A stretch of DNA of 64,000 bases from the NCBI RefSeq assembly GCF_963677195.1, contig NZ_OY781918.1, positions 1 through 64,000 on the forward strand. The letters run 5' to 3'. This DNA is from an uncultured Marinifilum sp. GTDB lineage: Bacteria > Bacteroidota > Bacteroidia > Bacteroidales > Marinifilaceae. The notes beneath the pieces were generated by a model. That model made no database searches, was not told where the DNA came from, and worked only from the letters and a program-made list of their open reading frames with translations. Positions 16,242 to 24,093 of this stretch are shown here, one piece after another (the first letter of the stretch is position 1; each line of letters begins with the position of its first letter). Both the position numbers and the translations under genes were made by a program.

Positions 16242-17480
16242 ATGAGAGAGCTTTTAGGCCTGCAATTAAAAAATTGGTTAATTAACGAAGGATTCTCAGA
16301 ATACTGGGCAATAATTTTTCAATCGGTAATAGCCGTAATTATTGTAATAATCGTTGCCTGGTTATCAGATTTAATTACAAAGAAAATATTAATCGCATTC
16401 ATCACAAAAATTGTTCGTAAAACAAAAACACATTGGGATGATATTCTTCTGGAGAGAAAAGTGTTTAACAAAATATCACATTTTGCTCCTGCATTAATTA
16501 TTTATTACAGTGCCAGCTTTATAGATCATCAATCGTGGAGTGTATTTGTTAAAAATAGTGCATATGTGTACATGATTATTTTATCCATTATGCTTTTAGA
16601 TACTTTTCTAAGTGCAGGGAATGATATCTACAACACAATGCCTGTAAGCAAAACCCGCCCCATAAAAGGCTATCTTCAAATTGTTAAGATATTTTTCTAT
16701 TCTTTGGGAATTATTTCTATTATTGCCATTTTTATTGATAGGGATCCTTTAACAATTATTGCTGGAATGGGAGCTTTTGCTGCTGTTATTCTCTTAATTT
16801 TTAAAGATACCATTCTGGGATTTGTAGCTTCTATTCAACTATCGGCCAACAAAATGGTAAATATTGGCGATTGGATTTCTATGCCATCAAAAGGCGCCGA
16901 CGGAACAGTTATCGACATTAGTTTAAATACTGTAAAAGTTCAAAACTGGGATAAAACCATTAGTACAATTCCAACCTATGCACTTGTTTCAGAATCGTTC
17001 AACAATTGGAAAGGAATGGAAGAATCGGGAGGCCGAAGAATAAAACGACACTTAAATATTGATGTAAAATCAATTCGCTTTCTTTCAGAACAAGACATGA
17101 ATAAGTTTGAGAAAATCAAATTAATTCAGGATTACATGAAAGAGAAAAAAGATGAAATTCGTGAAGCTAATCCTGAAGGAGAAATACCGGTTAATCAAAG
17201 AAGACTAACAAATATTGGAACATTCAGAAAATACATTGAGGAATACCTTCATAATCATCCTAAAATTCATCAAAACATGACCTTTCTGGTTCGTCAGTTA
17301 CAAGCTTCAGAAAAAGGATTACCAATTGAGATCTATGTATTTTCGAACGATCAGGCATGGGCAAATTTCGAGGCAATACAAGCAGATATTTTCGATCATA
17401 TTTTTGCCATTGTACCAGAATTTGGTCTGAAAGTATTCCAAAATCCAACAGGTGACGATTTTCATAAACTTATTAATTAA
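16242..17480 (+). CDS. MscS-family mechanosensitive ion channel (YbdG/MscM-like)
   Basis: This 412-aa inner-membrane channel protects against osmotic downshock. There are about five hydrophobic segments. The pore-lining helix and beta domain follow at AGMGAFAAVILLIFKDTILG and VNIGDWISMPSKGADGTVIDI, and a cytoplasmic domain of about 150 residues completes it. Its size and the insertion in the cytoplasmic domain resemble YbdG rather than the shorter MscS. It lies 6 bp before the SemiSWEET-like gene, so the two are co-transcribed. The upstream TATCTTAG at 16210 is a near match to the -7 consensus. Confidence 0.92.
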   Translation: MRELLGLQLKNWLINEGFSEYWAIIFQSVIAVIIVIIVAWLSDLITKKILIAFITKIVRKTKTHWDDILLERKVFNKISHFAPALIIYYSASFIDHQSWSVFVKNSAYVYMIILSIMLLDTFLSAGNDIYNTMPVSKTRPIKGYLQIVKIFFYSLGIISIIAIFIDRDPLTIIAGMGAFAAVILLIFKDTILGFVASIQLSANKMVNIGDWISMPSKGADGTVIDISLNTVKVQNWDKTISTIPTYALVSESFNNWKGMEESGGRRIKRHLNIDVKSIRFLSEQDMNKFEKIKLIQDYMKEKKDEIREANPEGEIPVNQRRLTNIGTFRKYIEEYLHNHPKIHQNMTFLVRQLQASEKGLPIEIYVFSNDQAWANFEAIQADIFDHIFAIVPEFGLKVFQNPTGDDFHKLIN

Positions 17481-17486
17481 TCACAA

Positions 17487-17780
17487 ATGAAGAATTTCTT
17501 TAAGAAGCTTACATTTTTCGAATCCTTAGGCTGGTTTGGAAATATTATTCTGAGCATTGGAGTTATACCACAAGTTGTTCAAACATGGAAAACTCATGAT
17601 GTTGATAGTTTTAACTGGCCATTTTTGCTAATGTGGGCCTTTGGTGTACTGTTTACTTTTATTTATATTGTACATGGAGATTTAAATTCTAGCAAAAGAC
17701 AATATCCTCTGTGGTTAAATTATATGGTAAATATTGTAGCCACTTTTTATTTGTGCTATGCAAAATTGATTTATTCTTAA
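17487..17780 (+). CDS. PQ-loop/SemiSWEET-like small membrane protein
   Basis: This 97-aa protein has three transmembrane segments and the proline-glutamine signature in GVIPQVVQTWKTHDVDSFNW, as in SemiSWEET sugar transporters. These work as dimers that pass sugars by facilitated diffusion. The aromatic WPFLLMWAFGVLFTFIYIV segment is helix 2. It sits between a MscS channel and a secreted protein in a three-gene run. The transported solute is unknown. Confidence 0.83.
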   Translation: MKNFFKKLTFFESLGWFGNIILSIGVIPQVVQTWKTHDVDSFNWPFLLMWAFGVLFTFIYIVHGDLNSSKRQYPLWLNYMVNIVATFYLCYAKLIYS

Positions 17781-17805
17781 AATATCATTTACTAACAAGC
17801 ATTTT

Positions 17806-18360
17806 ATGAAACAATTTTTCACTTTTCTAATATTAGCATCAAGTTTAACTGCTTTTTCGCAAACCAAACTTGGCGATGTTGAATTACCCAACGAAATGGT
17901 AATTAAAGAGCATCAAATGCAATTGCAAAGTGCCGGAACCCGTGTAAAACTTTGGATGAACATGTATGCATTGGGTTTGTATATGAAAAGCAAAGTTTCC
18001 AATGCAGATCAAATTATTAATAAAGATGAGTGTATGGGAATTCGCCTAGAAATTACTTCGGGACTAATTACTTCCGAAAAAATGGAAAAAGCAACTCGCG
18101 AAGGTTTTAAGAATGCTACAAAAGGCAATATTACTCCCATAGCAAAGGAAATTGATAGCTTTATTTCAATTTTTACAGGTAAAATTGAAAAAAAAGACGT
18201 TTTCGAATTTGTTTATTGTCCCATAGATGGAACTTTAGTTTATAAAAATGGGGAACTAAAAACATCAATTCAAGGCTTAGTTTTTAAAAAAGCCCTTTTT
18301 GGAATTTGGCTTTGCGATAAACCTGCCGACAAAAATTTAAAAGAAGATTTACTTAAATAA
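17806..18360 (+). CDS. Chalcone isomerase-like secreted protein
   Basis: This 184-aa protein has a Sec signal peptide (FFTFLILASSLTAFSQ). The body matches the bacterial chalcone isomerase-like domain: LPNEMVIKEHQMQLQSAGTR, KLWMNMYALGLYMKSK, IRLEITSGLITSEKM and the final KKALFGIWLCDKPAD. The plant enzyme acts on flavonoids and related non-catalytic members bind fatty acids. The bacterial periplasmic form has no established role, so I name only the fold. It is 25 bp after the SemiSWEET gene and closes the operon at a terminator. Confidence 0.82.
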   Translation: MKQFFTFLILASSLTAFSQTKLGDVELPNEMVIKEHQMQLQSAGTRVKLWMNMYALGLYMKSKVSNADQIINKDECMGIRLEITSGLITSEKMEKATREGFKNATKGNITPIAKEIDSFISIFTGKIEKKDVFEFVYCPIDGTLVYKNGELKTSIQGLVFKKALFGIWLCDKPADKNLKEDLLK

Positions 18361-18378
18361 AATCGTAAATAAGAATTA

Positions 18379-18416
18379 AATAGGGTATCCGAAATACAGG
18401 GTATCCTATTTTTATT
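18379..18416 (+). terminator. Terminator after the chalcone isomerase-like gene
   Basis: AATAGGGTATCC and GGGTATCCTATT pair over 12 bp (two G-U) around an 8-nt loop and are followed by TTTTATT. Confidence 0.75.
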
Positions 18417-18624
18417 AAAATACCTAAATTTTAACTCTTCCTGTACAATTACTCTTTCTTATAAAATAGCTACTTTATAAATAATTCAAGAGCATCATAC
18501 TAAAAACTTTACTCGAGTATTTATATTTAATAGTAACTCACCTATAATCGTAATTATTCAATTCAATAGAAATGCAAGCACATTCTAAATAAAAAATTCT
18601 AAGATTTAGTTCAAAAAAAATATC

Positions 18625-18765
18625 TACCTTAGCTGACACACCAAACTGCTTGTCTCTCGAGACAAACCGCCTACTGCTCTTTCAGAGAAATAAAAATATG
18701 TTTCTAAAGGTATTGCTGAGAGCACTTAATTTTGCCCTCGGTTTTGTGAATTAAAAACAAAAACA
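18625..18765 (+). promoter_or_regulatory. Possible structured 5' leader of the ketoacyl-ACP synthase gene
   Basis: TACCTTAG (18625-18632) is a near-consensus -7 element, giving a leader of roughly 125 nt. Within it three stems nest: ACAAACCG (18662-18669) with CGGTTTTGT (18739-18747), TGCTCT/CAG (18675-18685) with CTGAGAGCA (18716-18724), and AGAAA (18686-18690) with TTTCT (18701-18705). A separate hairpin TTGTCT-CTCG-AGACAA (18650-18665) uses part of the outer stem, so the two folds exclude each other. No known riboswitch is recognised. The preceding stretch 18417-18620 shows nothing. Confidence 0.45.
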
Positions 18766-19851
18766 ATGAGTACCAAAAGATTTTCGAAAATTGTTGGATC
18801 AGGAAGTTACCTGCCAAGCATCGAAGTTAAAAATGAACATTTTATCAATCACGACTTTTTTGAGCCTAGTGGACAAAAAATAGAAACTCCGAATGAGGTA
18901 ATTATTGAAAAGTTTCAAGAAATTACGGGTATCGACAAAAGAAAATATGCCAATGAAAATCAGCAAGCATCCGATTTGGCTTATCTAGCAGCAAAAGATG
19001 CGCTTGAGTCTTCAAATATCGACAAAGAAAGTATCGACTATATTTTAGTTGCACACAATTTTGGAGATATACGTCCCAACTCAAGTTTAAGTAATCAGCT
19101 ACCCTGTTTAGCGGCAAAAGTTAAAAATCTGCTACAAATAGAGAATCCTAAATGTATTGCCTACGATGTTCTTTTTGGATGTCCAGGATGGGTTCAATGT
19201 ATGATTCAGGCAAACTACTTTATAAAATCGGGCGATGCCAACAGAGTACTTGTAATTGGAACAGAAACATTATCCAGAGTTTGCGATCCTCACGATCGTG
19301 ATAGTATGATTTACTCTGATGGTGCCGGAGCTACCATTTTGGAAGCTTGTGAAGGAGAAGAAGAATCTGGAATTTTATCTCATGCCATTCGAACTGACAC
19401 CAAAAACGAAGCTTTTTTCTTAAGAGCAGACATATCGGATAATGCAGATTATGAAGGAAATAACACTAGTCACTTCATAAAAATGTATGGCCGTAAAATT
19501 TACGAATATGCAATTACTCACGTTCCTGGTGTTGTAAAAGAAAGTATCGATAAGTCTGGACTGGAGATTAAAGACATTAAGAAAATATTAATTCATCAGG
19601 CCAACGAAAAAATGGACGAAGCAATTGGGAAACGACTATATCGTCTTTACCATGAGAAAAAAGTTCCTGATGGTATTATGCCAATGATTATTAAAAACAT
19701 GGGTAACAACTCGGTAGCTACAGTACCTATTTTATACGATCAAATTTCTAAAGGAAAACTAGAAGGTCATGAACTTAAAGCTGGCGACCATGTTGTATTT
19801 ACATCGGTAGGAGCCGGAATGAACATTAATTCTTTCGTTTATAAAGTATAA
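18766..19851 (+). CDS. Beta-ketoacyl-ACP synthase III-family protein (FabH-like)
   Basis: This is a 361-aa thiolase-fold condensing enzyme. The catalytic triad is visible: Cys139 in VLFGCPGWVQ, His in LIHQANEKM and Asn in NMGNNSVATVP. FabH starts fatty acid synthesis by joining acyl-CoA to malonyl-ACP. This copy is longer than typical FabH (about 320 aa), with an insertion after the N-terminal strand (HDFFEPSGQKIETPNEV), and no fatty-acid genes adjoin it. It may be an alternative starter enzyme for branched or special lipids. The isolated position and the long leader suggest individual regulation. Confidence 0.88.
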   Translation: MSTKRFSKIVGSGSYLPSIEVKNEHFINHDFFEPSGQKIETPNEVIIEKFQEITGIDKRKYANENQQASDLAYLAAKDALESSNIDKESIDYILVAHNFGDIRPNSSLSNQLPCLAAKVKNLLQIENPKCIAYDVLFGCPGWVQCMIQANYFIKSGDANRVLVIGTETLSRVCDPHDRDSMIYSDGAGATILEACEGEEESGILSHAIRTDTKNEAFFLRADISDNADYEGNNTSHFIKMYGRKIYEYAITHVPGVVKESIDKSGLEIKDIKKILIHQANEKMDEAIGKRLYRLYHEKKVPDGIMPMIIKNMGNNSVATVPILYDQISKGKLEGHELKAGDHVVFTSVGAGMNINSFVYKV

Positions 19852-20050
19852 TTTGAAATTAGGCAAAGAAAATTCTGACTTAATAATTAATTGCAGAAAG
19901 ATTTTACTAAAAAGCTTGCATTCAAAAATATTTTTTATAAATTAGCAGAGCTTAATCTGATAGAAGCGAGAATATAAAAGGGATAGAGGAGATTGATTAA
20001 ATATCAGATTTTATATAGAAACGCATTCTAACCCTAAATTACTATACAAT

Positions 20051-20089
20051 AATTACCCGAAGCATTTATTTGTTTCGGGTAATTTTTTG
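20051..20089 (+). terminator. Terminator about 200 bp downstream of the ketoacyl-ACP synthase gene
   Basis: AATTACCCGAA pairs with TTCGGGTAATT and a run of T follows. The 200 bp between the stop codon and this hairpin (19852-20050) contain no ORF or RNA I recognise, so either the message has a long 3' UTR or a small RNA ends here. Confidence 0.8.
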
Positions 20090-20238
20090 CACTTATATCT
20101 CTTGCAAAACCTCCAAGTTTTTAAGGATAAGTGAAACATTTCGCAGCTAGTTTTTAAAGCATTCTATTTTAAAATATTATTTTTTTTAATCTTATAATAA
20201 AAATTTGATCTATCTTTCGAGCATAAGAGTCCCTAATT

Positions 20239-21612
20239 ATGAATAACATATATTTTTACTCTCAGCAAATTTGTTTGCTTGTTGCTTTGCTCTTTTTTAT
20301 TATGCTTACATATTCGAGCTTTGTCTTTATTTTCGAAAAAGAGAAAAAAGCAGCATTCAGAGCTTTTATAATTGCACTTTTACTACCTCTTCCTTATCTT
20401 TTTTCCTGGTACTATTGCTGGGAAATTGTAGCTCTTATTTTAGTTGCAGATTTATTTTTAACTTTTTGTCTGTTTCTAATTCCTTTTTCGCCAAACAAAA
20501 ATATTACTGATAATTATCCGCTACATAAAATTGACGAACGAGATACTATGTTCTCGAGAAAGGATTTAATAGAAGAATCTGATAACTTTAAAAAATATTA
20601 TCAAAAACATCCTGAAAAAAAATCACTTGATGATAAATTCAGAAAAGAACCCGGATTAACAGAAAAAGGATCTCTTTTTTATAATCGAATAGCTTATGCT
20701 GCTGCCAACTCGAGCTTCTTTACTATCGATAAGTTAAGAAGTGCTGTTGATGGGGAAATAAATCCTGAGAAAGAAAAGCTACCTCCTGCTGAAATCGCAA
20801 AATTTATAAAATCTTGGAGCAAAAAACTCGGCGCTCTAGATATAGGAATTACTGAATTATCCGATTACCATTTTTACTCACATAAAGGAAGAGGAAAAAG
20901 CTATGCAAAAGAAATAAAAAGCACACATACTCATGCAATTGCTTTTACGGTAGAAATGACTCACGAAATGGTTAGTGCTGCACCTCAGTCTTCAATTGTT
21001 ATGGAATCGGGCCAACAATATCTCGACTCGGGAAGAGTAGCTGTTCAAATAGCTCATTTTATAAGAAGCTTAGGATTTTCGGCACGAGCTCATATCGATG
21101 GAAATTACGAAGTAATATGTCCTTTGGTGGCAAGAGATGCCGGCCTTGGCGAAATTGGACGAATGGGCTTGTTAATGACTCCAAAGCAAGGACCAAGAGT
21201 AAGACTTGGTGTTGTAAGTACAAACTTAAATTTACCTACCGATAAGTGGAAAAAAGATAATTCCTTAATTGATTTTTGCAATAGATGTAAAAAATGTGCT
21301 AGAGTTTGTCCAAGTCAATCGATACCTTACGATAAACCAAAATTAGTTGATGGAATAAAACGCTGGCAAATTAATTCTGAATCGTGCTTTACTTATTGGT
21401 GTAAATCGGGCACCGATTGCGGACGATGCATGGCAACTTGTCCTTATTCCCATCCCGATAATTTGCTCCACAATTGCATTCGCTGGGGAATAAAACATTC
21501 CTCTCTTTTTAGAATACTTGCCGTTTATTTGGATGATTTCTTTTATGGAAAAAAGCCAAAACCAAAAAAAATACCTCAATGGATTCCTGAAAATAAAAAC
21601 ACACAAGAATAA
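20239..21612 (+). CDS. Reductive dehalogenase-like protein with N-terminal membrane helices
   Basis: This 457-aa protein has three hydrophobic segments in residues about 8-85 and then a domain of the RdhA/QueG type. Typical RdhA stretches are visible: HAIAFTVEMTHEMVSAAP, FIRSLGFSARAH, ARDAGLGEIGRMGLLMTPKQ and GIKRWQINSESCFTYW. Two 4Fe-4S motifs follow: CNRCKKCARVCP and CGRCMATCP. Known RdhA enzymes use corrinoid and FeS clusters to remove halogens as terminal electron acceptors. No Tat signal and no rdhB anchor gene are present; the fused helices would replace the anchor. The substrate is unknown and dehalogenation is inferred. The nearest alternative is an epoxyqueuosine-reductase relative, but the membrane part and these motifs argue against it. 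Confidence 0.82.
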   Translation: MNNIYFYSQQICLLVALLFFIMLTYSSFVFIFEKEKKAAFRAFIIALLLPLPYLFSWYYCWEIVALILVADLFLTFCLFLIPFSPNKNITDNYPLHKIDERDTMFSRKDLIEESDNFKKYYQKHPEKKSLDDKFRKEPGLTEKGSLFYNRIAYAAANSSFFTIDKLRSAVDGEINPEKEKLPPAEIAKFIKSWSKKLGALDIGITELSDYHFYSHKGRGKSYAKEIKSTHTHAIAFTVEMTHEMVSAAPQSSIVMESGQQYLDSGRVAVQIAHFIRSLGFSARAHIDGNYEVICPLVARDAGLGEIGRMGLLMTPKQGPRVRLGVVSTNLNLPTDKWKKDNSLIDFCNRCKKCARVCPSQSIPYDKPKLVDGIKRWQINSESCFTYWCKSGTDCGRCMATCPYSHPDNLLHNCIRWGIKHSSLFRILAVYLDDFFYGKKPKPKKIPQWIPENKNTQE

Positions 21613-21643
21613 AACATTTGCCCTTTCTATGTATTAATAATTT

Positions 21644-22504
21644 TTACTTATAAGATTTTGCTTTGCTTTGCTCGTTACATTTCCTGTAAAGATTAAACAA
21701 TGCATTTTTTACATTTTTATTGGGTTTAGCATTGTAAGCTGCGAGCAAATATGGTTCTGCATTTCGCATATTCTTTCGGGCAGCAGCCAACTTTAATTTA
21801 CATTTTTGATAATCATCATCTGTTGGTTTGGCAATGGCTTCATATTTTTTTACCGCCAAATCGTAATTTTTATTGGCCCTTAAGAAAATAATCATGCCCA
21901 AATTCATATTAGAATTAAAATCCCCAGAATTTAAACCAATGGCTTTATTATATTCAATTTTTGCTTTTTCAATATCTTTTAATTTTTGATAAGAAACTCC
22001 TTTAAAATAATGGTATTTATAATTTGTAGGATAAAACTGAATCAATTCTTCGCAAACAGGTAACAACTTTTCGAACTGCTTCGAATTCATATATAGATAA
22101 GCCAGGCTTTTTACGGTTTTTCTGTACTCATGAGGCATATTCTTCTTTTTTGCCAAGAGAACAAACTCCTGCCCTTTTACATCCCTTTCCGATTTATAAA
22201 TTGCTAAGCATTTTTGATAAAAACTTGGTCCAGGAGTACCCATTTCCATAGCTTTTAGATAACTTTTTTTTGCCTCTTCAATTTTGCCCAGCTCTTGCTT
22301 ACAAACACCAACATAACCAAAAGCCCAGGAGCGCTGTATCGAATCTCCAATTTCTTTTTCAAGTAAAGCCTGATACTCTTTTAAAGCCTCCTGATAATTT
22401 TTATCGAAAAACTTACTGTTTGCTTTATTCAGTAATGCATCAAAATCTTGTGCCGATAAAAAAAGTGATACGAATAGAAGAGCTGTTGTTAAAAATCCTT
22501 TCAT
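21644..22504 (-). CDS. Secreted TPR-repeat protein
   Basis: This 286-aa protein has a Sec signal (GFLTTALLFVSLFLSAQ) and about five tetratricopeptide repeats (NYQEALKEYQALLEKE, AFGYVGVCKQELGKIEEAKKS in part, YKYHYFKGVSYQKLKDIEKA in part, GDFNSNMNLGMIIFLRANKN). TPRs mediate protein-protein contacts, and in Bacteroidetes such proteins often sit in the periplasm or outer membrane. No enzymatic domain is present and the partner is unknown. It converges on the dehalogenase-like gene with only 31 bp between stops. Confidence 0.85.
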   Translation of the reverse strand: MKGFLTTALLFVSLFLSAQDFDALLNKANSKFFDKNYQEALKEYQALLEKEIGDSIQRSWAFGYVGVCKQELGKIEEAKKSYLKAMEMGTPGPSFYQKCLAIYKSERDVKGQEFVLLAKKKNMPHEYRKTVKSLAYLYMNSKQFEKLLPVCEELIQFYPTNYKYHYFKGVSYQKLKDIEKAKIEYNKAIGLNSGDFNSNMNLGMIIFLRANKNYDLAVKKYEAIAKPTDDDYQKCKLKLAAARKNMRNAEPYLLAAYNAKPNKNVKNALFNLYRKCNEQSKAKSYK

Positions 22505-22600
22505 AATTATTCAATCAATTAATCTGTAAATAGTCCTTTATTATTTGACGCTAAACAAATAGATTAGGGTGAATACTTTGACTTAAAATTTATACAATAG

Positions 22601-22635
22601 TTAAAAAAAAGCGCAGAAAAAAAATTCCTGCGCTT
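22601..22635 (-). terminator. Terminator of rlmB
   Basis: On the minus strand AAGCGCAG / CTGCGCTT forms a stem followed by eight T. Confidence 0.85.
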
Positions 22636-22655
22636 CGTATCATTAATTTATTCTG

Positions 22656-23396
22656 TTATTTTCTTTGTCGAACAGCTTCGTAAACCATTAAGGATGCAGC
22701 AACCGATACATTAAGCGATTCGATTTCGCCTAAAATAGGAACCTTAACCTGTTCATCAGCCAAACGCAACAAAGCATCATCAATACCTGTATCTTCCGAT
22801 CCCATAATAATTGCAGTTGCCAAAGTTAAATCGGCCTCGGTATAAAACTTTTCAGCTTTTTCGGTCGAAGCAACAATTCTTATTCCTTCTTTTTTCAGCC
22901 CTCTAACCATGGTTTTTAAATTCTGAACTCTACAAACTGGAATCTTATACAAAGCTCCGGCCGAAGTTTTAATAGAATCAGGAGTAATTTTAGCTGAATT
23001 TTTAAATGGTATTATAATAGCCTGTACACCAGCACATTCGGCAGAACGAGCTATGGCGCCAAAATTACGAACATCAGTAATTTGATCGAGTATTAAAATT
23101 AATGGATTTTTTCCTTCAGCCATTATCTGAGGAATTACATCTTCTACATCCTGATAAGCAATAGGAGCAATTAATGTTACAACTCCCTGATTATTATGCT
23201 GATCTAAAGATTTAATTTTCTCGGCTGGTACAAACTGATACTCAACTTCTTTCTCGCGAATTAAATCGAATAATTCATTGTATAATCGTCCGGTTAATCC
23301 TTTACGAATTAATACTTTCTCAATCTCTTTTTCACTTTTAACTGCTTCCATTGTTGCTCTAATACCGAACAACATTTCCTGTTTTTGTTTAGCCAT
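22656..23396 (-). CDS. rlmB: 23S rRNA (guanosine2251-2'-O)-methyltransferase RlmB
   Basis: This is a 246-aa SPOUT-class (TrmH family) methyltransferase that modifies G2251 in the ribosomal P loop. The N-terminal substrate-binding domain is followed by the knot domain with motif 1 (LDQITDVRNFGAIARSAE), motif 2 (IIMGSEDTGI) and motif 3 (PILGEIESLNVSVAASLMVY). Related TrmH proteins modify tRNA, but the length and N-terminal domain fit RlmB. It is monocistronic with its own terminator. Confidence 0.93.
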   Translation of the reverse strand: MAKQKQEMLFGIRATMEAVKSEKEIEKVLIRKGLTGRLYNELFDLIREKEVEYQFVPAEKIKSLDQHNNQGVVTLIAPIAYQDVEDVIPQIMAEGKNPLILILDQITDVRNFGAIARSAECAGVQAIIIPFKNSAKITPDSIKTSAGALYKIPVCRVQNLKTMVRGLKKEGIRIVASTEKAEKFYTEADLTLATAIIMGSEDTGIDDALLRLADEQVKVPILGEIESLNVSVAASLMVYEAVRQRK

Positions 23397-23463
23397 CGAT
23401 CAATTACTTACTGATATATTTATAGGAGGACAAAGGTAGCTTGTAAATGGCAATCGACCAAGT

Positions 23464-24090
23464 GTTTCACGCAAAGGGCGCAAAGATTTTTTTAATACTA
23501 AGAACGCAAAGAAATTTTAACACAAAGTTATAACAAAGGCTTACACAAAGTAACTTCAAAATATTTCACGAAAAAAGCGCAAAGAAAAAAATACTTTTTG
23601 CTAAATTATTTTCACAATGTAATTTACACCAATTAAAACATACTTATATGACTGAAAATGAGATTTCTTATAAAATTATTGGTAAAGCAATTGAAATTCA
23701 TAAAACCGTTGGTCCTGGATTACTAGAATCTGCATATGAAAAAGCTCTTATGTACGAATTACAACAAATGGACTTAAAAGTAGAATGTCAAAAACCAATG
23801 CCTTTCATCTATAAAGAAGTAAGACAAGAAACAGGCTATCGTATAGATTTACTTGTTGAAGATAAAGTTATTGTTGAAATTAAATCCGTTGAACAATTGG
23901 CTCCTGTTCACCATTCACAATTACTAACCTATCTAAGACTCTCAGGCAAAAAGCTTGGCCTTTTAATAAATTTCAATTCAAAATATGTAAAAAACAGCAT
24001 TCACCGAATTGTCAACAACTTATAAATTTTCAATCGGGAAAATCTTTACGTTCTTAATTACGATAATTCTTTGCGCCATTTGCGTGAAAC
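23464..24090. mobile_element. GxxExxY cassette bounded by inverted repeats
   Basis: The segment starts and ends with an inverted repeat of 23 bp, 22 identical: 23464-23486 and 24068-24090 (core GTTTCACGCAAA then GGCGCAAAGA). The similarity continues inward: CTAAGAACGCAAAGA near 23498-23512 mirrors TCTTTACGTTCTTAA near 24043-24057, so each arm spans about 50 bp. The left arm also contains seven CAAAG copies between 23472 and 23584. The only gene inside encodes a GxxExxY protein. There is no transposase, and I see no clear target-site duplication. The right end lies 4 bp from the stop of the ABC-F gene. Confidence 0.65.
23648..24025 (+). CDS. GxxExxY protein, PD-(D/E)XK nuclease-like
   Basis: This 125-aa protein carries the family motif G24-x2-E27-x2-Y30 (VGPGLLESAY). 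The later residues D67 (RIDLLV) and E77-x-K79 (VEIKS) match the core of PD-(D/E)XK nucleases, with a helix of LAPVHHSQLLTYLRLSGKKL after it. The biochemical role of the family is not established. It is scattered among Bacteroidetes and is often placed between CAAAG-rich repeats, which this copy shows on both sides. The repeat arms suggest it moves or spreads as a unit, perhaps acting on its own repeats (inference). Confidence 0.88.
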   Translation: MTENEISYKIIGKAIEIHKTVGPGLLESAYEKALMYELQQMDLKVECQKPMPFIYKEVRQETGYRIDLLVEDKVIVEIKSVEQLAPVHHSQLLTYLRLSGKKLGLLINFNSKYVKNSIHRIVNNL

Positions 24091-24093
24091 TTT

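Noticed and set aside
18711..18724. CTGAGAGCA in the ketoacyl-ACP synthase leader, reminiscent of the CUGAGA of TPP riboswitches
   Set aside because: The other conserved TPP blocks (ACCC-UGAACCUGAUC, GCGAAGGGA) are absent, and the gene has no thiamine link.
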